Positions 44,978-55,001 of a stretch of DNA of 64,000 bases are shown here, in pieces. The stretch's first letter is position 1, and each line of letters opens with the position of its first letter. Source of the stretch: Nannocystis exedens (lineage in GTDB: Bacteria; Myxococcota_A; Polyangia; Polyangiales; Polyangiaceae). Below the pieces are notes generated by a model that was given only the letters and a program-made list of their open reading frames with translations, was not told the origin of the DNA and did no database searches. The stretch is taken from NCBI GenBank assembly GCA_945861885.1, contig CAMAVR010000006.1, positions 40,233 to 104,232 of the forward strand, given 5' to 3'. A program made the translations under genes and the position numbers.

Positions 44978-45038
44978 GGTACAACTCGCTATTCAATTTT
45001 TTTCGGCTTTTTTTGCTATGGCGGCTACTTCGCTCCGG

Positions 45039-45419
45039 CTACTTTGCCCTCGCTCTTAGAGGCTCCAGCACTTGGCCTGTTTGGTAACTTGCCTCAATCG
45101 GGAGATGCGCGACGGCTCGTTCTGCGCCTTTGTGTGCCCCTACGATCTCTTTATGGTGAACGACTTGACGCTCAATTTTATCAACCACTAGGTCGACGGT
45201 TGCATACATGTCTTCGCTTGTCTCGTGGGCGTGAAAACGATCGCCGCCTGCGTGAAGATCAACCTCAGCGGTGTGCAGGCGATGATTTTGACAGCTCAAC
45301 ACGACCTGACCGTGAAGAGGTTGACGTAAGAACCTTTGTATTCTCGCTATCTTCTCCGTTGCGTACGCCTTTACTGCCTCGGTACCTTCCATATGACGGA
45401 ACGTAATTGAGATGTTCAT
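45039..45419 (-). CDS. hpf: Ribosome hibernation promoting factor
   Basis: 126 residues from the ATG at 45419; the open frame upstream is not conserved. 'MNISITFRHMEGTEAVKAYATEKIARIQRF' and 'AEVDLHAGGDRFHAHETSEDMYATVDLVVDKIERQVVHHKEI' define the HPF/YfiA domain, which binds in the ribosomal A/P site region and promotes inactive ribosomes. The length is that of short HPF with a small tail, without the dimerisation domain of long HPF. It follows rpoN after 129 bp on the same strand, the common arrangement. Confidence 0.94.
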   Translation of the reverse strand: MNISITFRHMEGTEAVKAYATEKIARIQRFLRQPLHGQVVLSCQNHRLHTAEVDLHAGGDRFHAHETSEDMYATVDLVVDKIERQVVHHKEIVGAHKGAERAVAHLPIEASYQTGQVLEPLRARAK

Positions 45420-45548
45420 CGCGGGCGCCTCCTTGAACGGCAAACACTGAAATCGTCGCCTACGCCATAAGCATACCGTGACCGACCATGTCGGCGCCAA
45501 GAAAAAGGGCGCAAAAAGAGTCGACTGGGCTATTGCTGTGCGCTCTCG

Positions 45549-47063
45549 CTAAAAGACTTTTCGCCGTCGCCCCGATGCGAGAATTCCGAGCATCTCCCGG
45601 TACTTGGCAACGGTGCGGCGAGCAATCTGAATGCCATCTCGATCGACGAGCATTTCAACGATCTGTTGGTCGCTAAATGGGGCAGCCTTGTCCTCCAAAT
45701 CGACGATCTTGCGAATCGCCTGCTTGACGCTTTCGGAGGAAATGTCGTCTTCTGTCACACGTCGGATCGATGAGTTAAAGAAGTACTTAAGTTCAAATAA
45801 CCCTTGCGGAGTGTTAACGTACTTATTGGTCGTGACGCGGCTGATCGTCGATTCGTGCATGCCGACTGTCTCGGCGACGTCGCGTAAAATCATCGGCTTC
45901 AAGTATGCAACGCCGCGCTCTAAAAAGTCGCGCTGCTTTTCGACGATGCACTCGGTGACGCGAACGATTGTTTTTCGTCGCTGTTCAATGGCGCGAATCA
46001 GCCACTGCGCGCTTCGGAGCTTTTCGCCGACGAACTCTTTTGCTTGTGGGTTGCGGAGCAGTTGCTTGGTGAGCGCCTCGTTGATGTAGAGGCGCTGGAG
46101 GCCGCGGTCGTTGTCGGTGACGACGTAGTTGTCGCCCTCTTTGACAACGAAGACATCGGGTGTGATGCCGATCGATTTATCGTCGGTGTCGTAAAAATTC
46201 CGCGCTGGCCGCGATTCAAGCTTCTGGATTTCTTTGATCGCTTCGTAAACGTCGTCGAGCGAGGCTTTTAGGTCGCGGGCGATTGCGGCGTAATTGTGGC
46301 GTTCGAGGTTCGGTAGATGGTGATCGATGATCGCCAATTCCAGCTCATCAAAACCGGCGGCGACGGCCTGAACGTGAAGGCACTCGCGGAGGTTGCGTGA
46401 GCATGTGCCGATCGGGTCCCATTCTTGCATCAGTCGAAGGACTTCTGGGGCGTCTTCCGGGTTTAGTCCGGCCTCTTCGGCGAACTCTTCGAGGGTGAAA
46501 TCGTCCGTTCGAACGGCATTTTCGCTTTCAACGCCGCCCAGGTCCAAAAAGCCGTTGTCGTCGAGGTTGCCAAGCACGAGCTCCGCGAACCGCGTCTCGG
46601 CGGGGGTGAAGTCGCTGATTTGAAGCTGCTGCCTCAAGTGCTCTACAAGCGTCTCGCGCCTTGTCAGATTCTGGTCGATGGGGGGAAGCTCTTCAAAACC
46701 GTTGCGCGTCCCCGTCCCCGGCTGTTGCGAGGCCCGGTTTTCGAGGAATTGCTCCCAGTCGATATCTTGGACGCGCTTGTCTTCGTCTCGCTTTGCGATG
46801 TCCGATGCGTCGATCCGCTCGACCATTCCGACTGGCGTATCGTGGCCATCAGGCGCCTCGCCTGGCTGCCGAGACTCTTCGGTTGCCCCTTTTTTTGCGC
46901 GGGGATCGATATCTTCGTCGGCGAGCATCGGGTTGCCATCGAGCTCTTGCCGAATTTCATCGATAAGCTCGAGGCGCGACAGTTGCAAGAGGCGAATCGC
47001 CTGCTGCAGCTGCGGCGTCATCACCAATTGCTGGCTGAGTCTGAGCTGTTGCTTTATCTCCAT
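45549..47063 (-). CDS. rpoN: RNA polymerase sigma-54 factor
   Basis: 504 residues, full length. Gln/Leu-rich region I ('MEIKQQLRLSQQLVMTPQLQQAIRLLQLSRLEL') is followed by an acidic region II (about 50-110), the core-binding domain, the helix-turn-helix domain ('VGMHESTISRVTTNKYVNTPQGLFELKYFF') and the RpoN box 'ARRTVAKYRE' (481-490), which reads the -24 element. It directs transcription that needs bacterial enhancer-binding activators; none is encoded in the window. lptB, a frequent upstream neighbour, is not here; instead tig is divergent, 245 bp away. Confidence 0.97.
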   Translation of the reverse strand: MEIKQQLRLSQQLVMTPQLQQAIRLLQLSRLELIDEIRQELDGNPMLADEDIDPRAKKGATEESRQPGEAPDGHDTPVGMVERIDASDIAKRDEDKRVQDIDWEQFLENRASQQPGTGTRNGFEELPPIDQNLTRRETLVEHLRQQLQISDFTPAETRFAELVLGNLDDNGFLDLGGVESENAVRTDDFTLEEFAEEAGLNPEDAPEVLRLMQEWDPIGTCSRNLRECLHVQAVAAGFDELELAIIDHHLPNLERHNYAAIARDLKASLDDVYEAIKEIQKLESRPARNFYDTDDKSIGITPDVFVVKEGDNYVVTDNDRGLQRLYINEALTKQLLRNPQAKEFVGEKLRSAQWLIRAIEQRRKTIVRVTECIVEKQRDFLERGVAYLKPMILRDVAETVGMHESTISRVTTNKYVNTPQGLFELKYFFNSSIRRVTEDDISSESVKQAIRKIVDLEDKAAPFSDQQIVEMLVDRDGIQIARRTVAKYREMLGILASGRRRKVF

Positions 47064-47176
47064 CGGTTTTTAAGCGGCCTTAGGTACTGCTGGCTTCGAG
47101 ACAAGTGGCCTTTTTAGGGGCCGGCTACTTTCATGCCAACGTTAGAATACCATTTTTTGGTCCCCTCCGACAGCGC

Positions 47177-47191
47177 TGGCATGCTTACTGC
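47177..47191 (+). promoter_or_regulatory. Sigma-54-type promoter candidate upstream of tig
   Basis: TGGCATG-N4-CTGC has the exact GG to GC spacing of a -24/-12 promoter and a preceding C. It differs from the TGGCACG/TTGC consensus at one base in each element. A transcript would begin near 47203 and run into tig. It lies between rpoN and tig. A chance match cannot be excluded. Confidence 0.35.
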
Positions 47192-47206
47192 AAAACCCCG
47201 AAAAGC

Positions 47207-47273
47207 CAAGGGGAGCGGGGTCTTCGCCTACATCTAGTGCGTCATCGCACTTTATAGCGCCCGCTTCCCCTTG
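47207..47273 (+). promoter_or_regulatory. Long inverted repeat in the tig leader
   Basis: CAAGGGGAGCGGG (47207-47219) pairs with CCCGCTTCCCCTTG (47260-47273) with one bulged base, enclosing about 40 bases that themselves hold GTGCG/CGCAC. There is no T-run, so it is not a classical terminator; it could be a structured 5' leader ending 35 bp before the tig ATG. Confidence 0.5.
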
Positions 47274-47308
47274 ACCGTTTCGTCGGTGACGGTATCTTGC
47301 CCGGCCCA

Positions 47309-48598
47309 ATGCAAGTTAACGTCCAGCGTATATCCCCAGTTGTTATGGAAGTGCAGATAGAGGTTCCAGCCGATTCGGTAAAAGCCGAAATCGACAAAGC
47401 CTATCTCGCATTAGGAAAGTCGGCCCGAGTCCCAGGTTTCCGCCCCGGGAAGACGCCCCGCGATGTGCTTATTCGGTTTTTTTCCGGAAAAGTAGCAAGC
47501 GACGTCATGCAGACAATTGTAGGGGGGACGCTCGATAAAGCGCTCGCGTCGAATCAGATTATGCCGCTAAGCCAGCCGCAAGTTGAGGCCGCGTCGCCTC
47601 CAGAGCGAGCGGCTGCGTTTTCATACAAGGCGCGCTTTGAAGTGCAGCCTGAAGTCGGCGCCGTGAAGTTTGAGCAGTTTGAGCTAAAGCGCCCAAATGC
47701 CGAAGTGACGGACGAGATGGTCGCAGCGCAAGTTGATGAGTTGCGCACACGAATGGCAGCACTGGTCGAACCGGAAGCGCCACGCCCATCGGCGACCGGT
47801 GATGTCGTGACGGTCGATTTTCGCCTCTCGATTGACGGCAAAGAGATTGCCGATGCAGCCGGAAACGGCGTGCAAGTAGAGCTCGGAGCCGGGCAATTTT
47901 TGCCAGAGCTCGAGGCGGTGTTGATCGGGAAGAATATTGGCGAGACGGCGACCGCGGAATCACCATTCTCGGCTACGCACCCACGTGCCGATTTCCGTGA
48001 GAAGACTGGGCATTTTTCTCTTACGCTCAAAGGGATCAAAGAGAAAAAGTTGGCGGCACTCGATGACGAGTTTGCGAAAGATGTCGGCGGCTTTGAATCG
48101 CTCGATGCGCTTCGCGCGGGGATTCGCACGCGTCTTGAGCGGGAAGTCAAAGGGCGCGTCGAGACGGCGTTGGCCGAGCAGATCGTGACAAAGCTCAACG
48201 AGGCGAACGAACTCGAAGTACCGCCGTCGCTCGTGACGCAGCAGCGCCGAATGATGGAGCAGGAGTTCGTTCAGCAGATGCGTCGTCTCCGCCAGCAGAT
48301 GACAGAGGAGCAGCTGCACCAGATTCAAGGGCAGATGCACGCCGACGCAGAGCGAAAAGTTCGCGCCGGTCTCTTGATGGCAGCGATCGCAAAGTCAAAC
48401 GGCTTGACGGTGACCGACGAAGATGTCGAAAAGGCATACGTCGAAATCGCCGAAGAGACGGGGAAAAACGTGGCGAAAGTCAAGGCTGAATACCGCGAGC
48501 AGAGCCAGCGTCAGATGCTCCTAGGCATGGTCCTCGAAGACAAAGTACTGACGTTCATTGAAGGAAAGTCAGTCATCGTCGACGAAGCTGCGGCATAA
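47309..48598 (+). CDS. tig: Trigger factor, ribosome-associated chaperone and peptidyl-prolyl isomerase
   Basis: 429 residues from the ATG at 47309; an upstream TTG would add four residues. The ribosome-binding tail with 'GFRPGKTPRDVL' (about 45-57) is intact. The central PPIase domain is 'GDVVTVDFRLSIDGKEI' onward, followed by the helical C-terminal chaperone domain, rich in Gln/Met ('QMRRLRQQMTEEQLHQIQGQ'). It opens the classical order tig-clpP-clpX-lon. Confidence 0.96.
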   Translation: MQVNVQRISPVVMEVQIEVPADSVKAEIDKAYLALGKSARVPGFRPGKTPRDVLIRFFSGKVASDVMQTIVGGTLDKALASNQIMPLSQPQVEAASPPERAAAFSYKARFEVQPEVGAVKFEQFELKRPNAEVTDEMVAAQVDELRTRMAALVEPEAPRPSATGDVVTVDFRLSIDGKEIADAAGNGVQVELGAGQFLPELEAVLIGKNIGETATAESPFSATHPRADFREKTGHFSLTLKGIKEKKLAALDDEFAKDVGGFESLDALRAGIRTRLEREVKGRVETALAEQIVTKLNEANELEVPPSLVTQQRRMMEQEFVQQMRRLRQQMTEEQLHQIQGQMHADAERKVRAGLLMAAIAKSNGLTVTDEDVEKAYVEIAEETGKNVAKVKAEYREQSQRQMLLGMVLEDKVLTFIEGKSVIVDEAAA

Positions 48599-48695
48599 GC
48601 ACATCGTGGGGCGCATGAAGGTTCTGCTTCGCACAGAAGAACATGTGCGGTAGAATGAGCGGCCCGATCTTTCACCTTTAAGAGTGTGAGCAACG

Positions 48696-49358
48696 ATGTC
48701 GAGAAAATTTCCTAACAATCGTATTCAGGCCATTGAGACGATTGAGCGTGCGAAAGATTTTATTCCGTATCCGACGGTCGTCGAAACAACGCATCGAGGC
48801 GAGCGGAACTGGGATATTTTTAGTCGCCTTCTAAAAGACCGAATCGTTTTCCTCGGCACCGAGGTGAACGACGATGTGGCGAACATTGTGATCGCGCAGT
48901 TTCTTTTTCTGGAGAGCGAAGATCCCGATAAAGAGATCATGCTCTACATCAATTCGCCGGGTGGCGTTGTCACCAGCGGACTGGCGATTTTTGATACGAT
49001 GCAGTACGTCCGCTCGCCGGTCTCGACAACCTGCTTGGGGAGCGCGGCGTCGATGGGGGCGGTGCTTCTAGCCTCCGGTGCGAAGGGGAGGCGAATGGCG
49101 CTTCCAAACGCACGGATCATGATCCACCAGCCGCTCGGCGGAGCGCGCGGGCAAGCGACCGATATCGAAATTCAGGCACGCGAAATTCGGCATTTGAAAG
49201 ATGTGCTAACCGACATTTTGGCAACCGCGACCGGGAAGCCAAAAGATCAGATTCACAAGGACATCGATCGCGATTTCTACCTAAGCGCCGCAGCGGCCAA
49301 AGAGTACGGCCTGATCGACGAAGTGCTCGTACCAAAAAAGTTCGGCGCGAAGAGCTAG
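48696..49358 (+). CDS. clpP: ATP-dependent Clp protease proteolytic subunit
   Basis: 220 residues. Catalytic triad Ser119 in '[11 protein letters not shown]', His144 in '[10 protein letters not shown]', Asp193 in 'DRDFYLS'. '[19 protein letters not shown]' precedes them. The N-terminal ~23 residues before 'IPYPTVVE' are longer than in E. coli mature ClpP and may be a propeptide. It forms the tetradecameric chamber used by both ClpX (encoded next) and ClpA (encoded near 33 kb). It lies 97 bp after tig. Confidence 0.96.
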   Translation: MSRKFPNNRIQAIETIERAKDFIPYPTVVETTHRGERNWDIFSRLLKDRIVFLGTEVNDDVANIVIAQFLFLESEDPDKEIMLYINSPGGVVTSGLAIFDTMQYVRSPVSTTCLGSAASMGAVLLASGAKGRRMALPNARIMIHQPLGGARGQATDIEIQAREIRHLKDVLTDILATATGKPKDQIHKDIDRDFYLSAAAAKEYGLIDEVLVPKKFGAKS

Positions 49359-49389
49359 GCTCACGCTCTAAGGCGTGATCTCAAGTCCT

Positions 49390-49476
49390 CCCGTAAACGT
49401 GCCCGTGCCCGTAAACGTGCCCGGCTTTTGCTTTTTCTGAGCGAGTCGCCAGCAAAGACTACCGGGCACGTTTACG
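49390..49476. repeat. GGGCACGTTTACG repeat cluster, two direct copies and one inverted
   Basis: CCCGTAAACGTGCCCG occurs at 49390-49405 and 49408-49423. The complement CCGGGCACGTTTACG at 49462-49476 pairs perfectly over 15 bp with 49410-49424, so a hairpin with a 37-base loop can form just downstream of clpP. A further copy lies near 62214. This is probably a dispersed repeat family; it may also act as a transcript end. Confidence 0.75.
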
Positions 49477-49493
49477 TGGGCAGATCAGACCCC

Positions 49494-50051
49494 CTAAGGG
49501 GCGGCCATTTGGGTGATTGTTAGGCTGGCGGCTGCTTGGGTATTTCCCGATATTTGATTGAGCCCGTCTAGCACGTAGTCGCCTGTGACACTGGCCGCTC
49601 GCGACGTGGTTCCGGTGCTTCCGGTAGCTGCTCCGGTCCCCGTCCAATTTAATTTCAGACGCAGATTGTGCCCCTGCACGCTGAACGTCTTGTCGAGCTT
49701 TGCGCTGTCGACTCCACTTTGGCTAAAGTCGCCTGGTCGAAGCGCGACCGAGCCTGCGAATGACCATCCCGAGCCGCCCATGTCGCAGATGTTGCTTGCC
49801 GTGCCGAATACGTCGATCGTCTCGACCGCTGTGGGGTTATTAAGATCGACGACGCCCTCGCGGACGGTTACGCCGACAACAATGTCGTCGCAGCCGACTA
49901 GCGTCATAAAAGAGGCATCGGCCGTGTGACCAATGGCTACCGGGCCGGCATCCCACTCAGGCGGGGGCGGTCGTGGTGGCTTCCCGGCATTTGAGAGCAG
50001 CGGCAGTGACAGCATAACGGCGGGGATGACCAGACCGATGATTGCGCGCAT
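49494..50051 (-). CDS. Secreted protein of unknown function
   Basis: 185 residues from the ATG at 50051. Signal peptide about 1-23 (ending 'LLSNAG'), then a proline-rich 'KPPRPPPPEW' and a beta-rich domain with two cysteines ('VGCDDIVVG', 'SNICDMGG') likely to form a disulfide. The pattern of Gly, Thr and Ser strands resembles extracellular beta-sandwich domains, but no family is recognised. It lies on the minus strand between clpP and clpX, interrupting an otherwise conserved gene order, so it looks like a later insertion. Divergent from clpX with a 158-bp gap. Confidence 0.65.
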   Translation of the reverse strand: MRAIIGLVIPAVMLSLPLLSNAGKPPRPPPPEWDAGPVAIGHTADASFMTLVGCDDIVVGVTVREGVVDLNNPTAVETIDVFGTASNICDMGGSGWSFAGSVALRPGDFSQSGVDSAKLDKTFSVQGHNLRLKLNWTGTGAATGSTGTTSRAASVTGDYVLDGLNQISGNTQAAASLTITQMAAP

Positions 50052-50209
50052 GTTCTGAATGGTCGAAGAAATGCAAGCTAATTGCAATTCAAATCGCTCT
50101 ACCGGGCAAATTGTAACCGGATGGCATCAGCTTGCCCACCGCGCATCCCGCGATTACACTCCGGGTGGCCCGCGTGTTGTGGGGGTCAACTAACCAAACA
50201 AAAGGCTGC

Positions 50210-51469
50210 ATGGTGGAACGCAGGCGCGACGATCATCATACCGGCAATCTTAGCTGCTCTTTCTGCGGTAAAACTCAGAAAGAGGTCAAGAAGCTCATTG
50301 CCGGCCCGACGGTGTACATTTGTGACGAGTGCATCGGCTTGTGCAATGACATCATTGCCGAGGAGATAGACAAAGACGAGCCCGTTAGCGGTTCGCCGCC
50401 GGTGCCAAAGCCGTCTGAAATAAAGGCGGTGCTCGACGAGTACGTCATCGGGCAAGATCGCGCGAAAAAAGTTCTCGCCGTCGCCGTGCACAATCACTAC
50501 AAGCGGATCGACTCAGGGATTTCGTCGAGCGAAGTCGAACTGTCAAAGAGCAATATCCTGCTCCTCGGACCAACAGGCTCCGGCAAAACGCTTCTCGCGC
50601 AGACGTTGGCAAAAATTCTGAGCGTTCCGTTCGCCATTGCCGATGCAACAACGCTGACCGAAGCGGGCTACGTCGGCGAAGATGTCGAGAACATCATCGT
50701 TCAACTATTGCAAAACGCCGATCACGATATCGAGCGCGCCCAGCGGGGGATCGTCTACATCGACGAAATCGATAAGATCTCGCGAAAGAGCGACAACCCA
50801 TCGATCACGCGCGACGTGAGCGGTGAAGGGGTGCAGCAGGCGCTCTTGAAAATCATCGAGGGGACGATCGCAAACGTGCCGCCTAAAGGCGGGCGGAAGC
50901 ATCCGCAGCAAGAGTTTTTACAGATCGACACGACGAACATTCTGTTCATTTGCGGCGGCGCGTTCGTCGGCCTCGAGCAGATTGTTCAGCGACGGATGGG
51001 CGAGCAGACGTTGGGGTTCGGCGCCGACATCAAGTCGAAAAAAGATTTCAAACTAGGCGAGCTTCTCGAACAGCTGCAGCCCGAAGATCTGCTCAAGTTT
51101 GGGCTCATCCCAGAGTTCATCGGCCGCCTTCCGGTGCTCGCCACGCTTCATGAGCTCGACGAAGACGCGCTCATCGATATCCTGACGAAACCGAAAAACG
51201 CCCTCGTTAAACAGTTTCAAAAGCTGTTTGAGATGGACGGCGTCAAGCTGAAGTTCACAAAAGGGGCGCTCGCGGCAGTGGCGCGGGAGGCGCTCTCGCG
51301 CAAATCGGGGGCGCGCGGTCTGCGGGCCATTCTCGAGCACGCGATGCTTGATATCATGTACGACATCCCGTCGCGTGACGGTATTAAAGAGGTGGTGATC
51401 AGCGAAGAGGTGATCACCAAACGCGAAGCGCCGCTCGTTGTTTATCAAAAAGAAGCCGAACTCGCCTGA
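50210..51469 (+). CDS. clpX: ATP-dependent Clp protease ATP-binding subunit ClpX
   Basis: 419 residues from the ATG at 50210; upstream in-frame sequence is not conserved. The N-terminal zinc domain has C16, C19, C38 and C41 ('CSFCGK', 'CDECIGLCN'). The AAA+ module shows Walker A 'GPTGSGKT', '[16 protein letters not shown]', Walker B '[10 protein letters not shown]', and the ClpP-docking loop as 'LGFG'. '[12 protein letters not shown]' closes the C-domain. Partner of ClpP, encoded just upstream. Confidence 0.96.
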   Translation: MVERRRDDHHTGNLSCSFCGKTQKEVKKLIAGPTVYICDECIGLCNDIIAEEIDKDEPVSGSPPVPKPSEIKAVLDEYVIGQDRAKKVLAVAVHNHYKRIDSGISSSEVELSKSNILLLGPTGSGKTLLAQTLAKILSVPFAIADATTLTEAGYVGEDVENIIVQLLQNADHDIERAQRGIVYIDEIDKISRKSDNPSITRDVSGEGVQQALLKIIEGTIANVPPKGGRKHPQQEFLQIDTTNILFICGGAFVGLEQIVQRRMGEQTLGFGADIKSKKDFKLGELLEQLQPEDLLKFGLIPEFIGRLPVLATLHELDEDALIDILTKPKNALVKQFQKLFEMDGVKLKFTKGALAAVAREALSRKSGARGLRAILEHAMLDIMYDIPSRDGIKEVVISEEVITKREAPLVVYQKEAELA

Positions 51470-51525
51470 TCGAGTTTAGCCGGTGCTCGCGTGATTCAGT
51501 TTAGCCAGTTCGGAAGGATGTGAGA

Positions 51526-53982
<2,457 letters not shown>

Positions 53983-54006
53983 CCAGCACGACGTTAGCAA
54001 AGGCCT

Positions 54007-54195
54007 CCTCTCCCGCGAAGCGGGAGAGGGAAAGCGTGACGAAGTCACGCGAGGGTGAGGGGGAAAGCGTGACGAAGTCACGCGAGGGTGAGGGGGAAAG
54101 CGTGACGAAGTCACGCGAAGGTGAAGGGGAAAGCGTGACGAAGTCACGCGAGGGTGAGGGGGAAAGCGTGACGAAGTCACGCGAGGGTGAAGGCC
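54007..54195. repeat. Hairpin plus five tandem 33-bp repeats
   Basis: A 9-bp stem CTCTCCCGC/GCGGGAGAG (54008-54028) is followed by five units of 33 bp starting at 54031, 54064, 54097, 54130 and 54163. Each unit carries the palindrome GCGTGAC-gaa-GTCACGC and a GAGGGTGAGGG spacer. Units differ by a few bases. There are no unique spacers, so this is not a CRISPR array. Confidence 0.92.
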
Positions 54196-54460
54196 CGCGC
54201 CTGTTACGCAAGAGCCCCCGTCGACCAAGCTCTAGCCCAACGAAGCGTCGCGCAGATGCAAGGCACAGCGAATGGCAAGAAGGCTGTCGTCTACATTGGC
54301 AATCACGTTGGCGTTTGCGCGATACGCAGGAGGGGAAGTCCACTTGTTTCGCGCGGACGAGGCTTTGCCTGTTGACTGACGTCCATGACACTTCATCGGA
54401 CGGGAACCGATTGGGGTTGCTTCGATTTAGATCTCTGGACGTGAATTTAAGAACCCTGAG

Positions 54461-54515
54461 CCCTCACCCTCGCGTGACTTCGTCATGCTTTCCCTCTCCC
54501 GCGAAGCGGGAGAGG
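54461..54515. repeat. Inverted single copy of the composite repeat
   Basis: These 55 bases are the reverse complement of 54007-54061 apart from the three-base hairpin loop and one base in the second stem. With the array it encloses 54196-54460 between inverted ends. Confidence 0.9.
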
Positions 54516-54684
54516 AAGCTCCGGCGCGGCGGTGGACTGGCGCGTTCAGTCTTTATCTTTCTGTCTTCGCCCCTTTCCGCCCAAATCTGCCTCTGCGCCG
54601 ATCTGCCCTTGCCTCTTTCTGCCGCTATTTGCCGATAGGCGCTTGACTGGATGCGATCGCTGGATAGAATGCGCGCTCCGGTTC

Positions 54685-54756
54685 GGGCGGGTAGCTCAGT
54701 GGTAGAGCGCTGGCTTTACACGCCGGATGTCGCAGGTTCGAAACCTGTCTCGCCTA
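54685..54756 (+). tRNA. tRNA-Val (anticodon UAC)
   Basis: Cloverleaf readable by eye: acceptor GGGCGGG/CTCGCCT (two G-U pairs), D stem GCTC/GAGC, anticodon stem CTGGC/GCCGG with loop TTTACAC, T arm GCAGG-TTCGAAA-CCTGT, discriminator A. CCA is not encoded. Confidence 0.95.
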
Positions 54757-54807
54757 CGAAAAGCCAGTTGCAGTTGTCTCGGTAGTTGCTAGTTGAATTG
54801 AGAGTCT

Positions 54808-54884
<77 letters not shown>

Positions 54885-54913
54885 GACCTGTCAGAACATC
54901 GTGAAACGTGATT

Positions 54914-54955
54914 AAAGGCGCCGAATCCCTCAAAAAGGGGCAACGCGCCTTTTTT
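54914..54955 (+). terminator. Terminator after the tRNA pair
   Basis: AAAGGCGC (54914-54921) pairs with GCGCCTTT (from 54945), with an inner CCCT/GGGG stem, followed by a run of T. It can stop the tRNA transcript 30 bp past tRNA-Asp. Confidence 0.75.
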
Positions 54956-55001
54956 CATTTGGATCATCGCCAGCCCGATCAGCGCGTCGGGCTTTACCTC
55001 G

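Larger units (their letters stand above)
53983..54684. other. Intergenic region between lon and tRNA-Val
   Basis: About 700 bp with no credible gene. It holds a hairpin repeat array (54007-54195), a 265-bp single-copy stretch (54196-54460) without recognisable coding content, and an inverted copy of the repeat unit (54461-54515). Open frames here are produced by the repeats, which lack stops in several frames. Bases 54516-54684 must contain the tRNA promoter; I see no clear -10/-35 pair. Confidence 0.7.

Noticed and set aside
54031-54195. CRISPR-like array
   Set aside because: The units are directly tandem with no unique spacers, and no cas gene is present.
54036-54638. Long open frame (about 200 codons) across the repeat array with a repeating Thr-Lys-Ser-Arg-Glu-Gly-Glu-Gly pattern
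   Set aside because: The 33-bp unit lacks stops in several frames on both strands, so open frames arise automatically. No ribosome site or domain, and the part after the repeats has no recognisable content.
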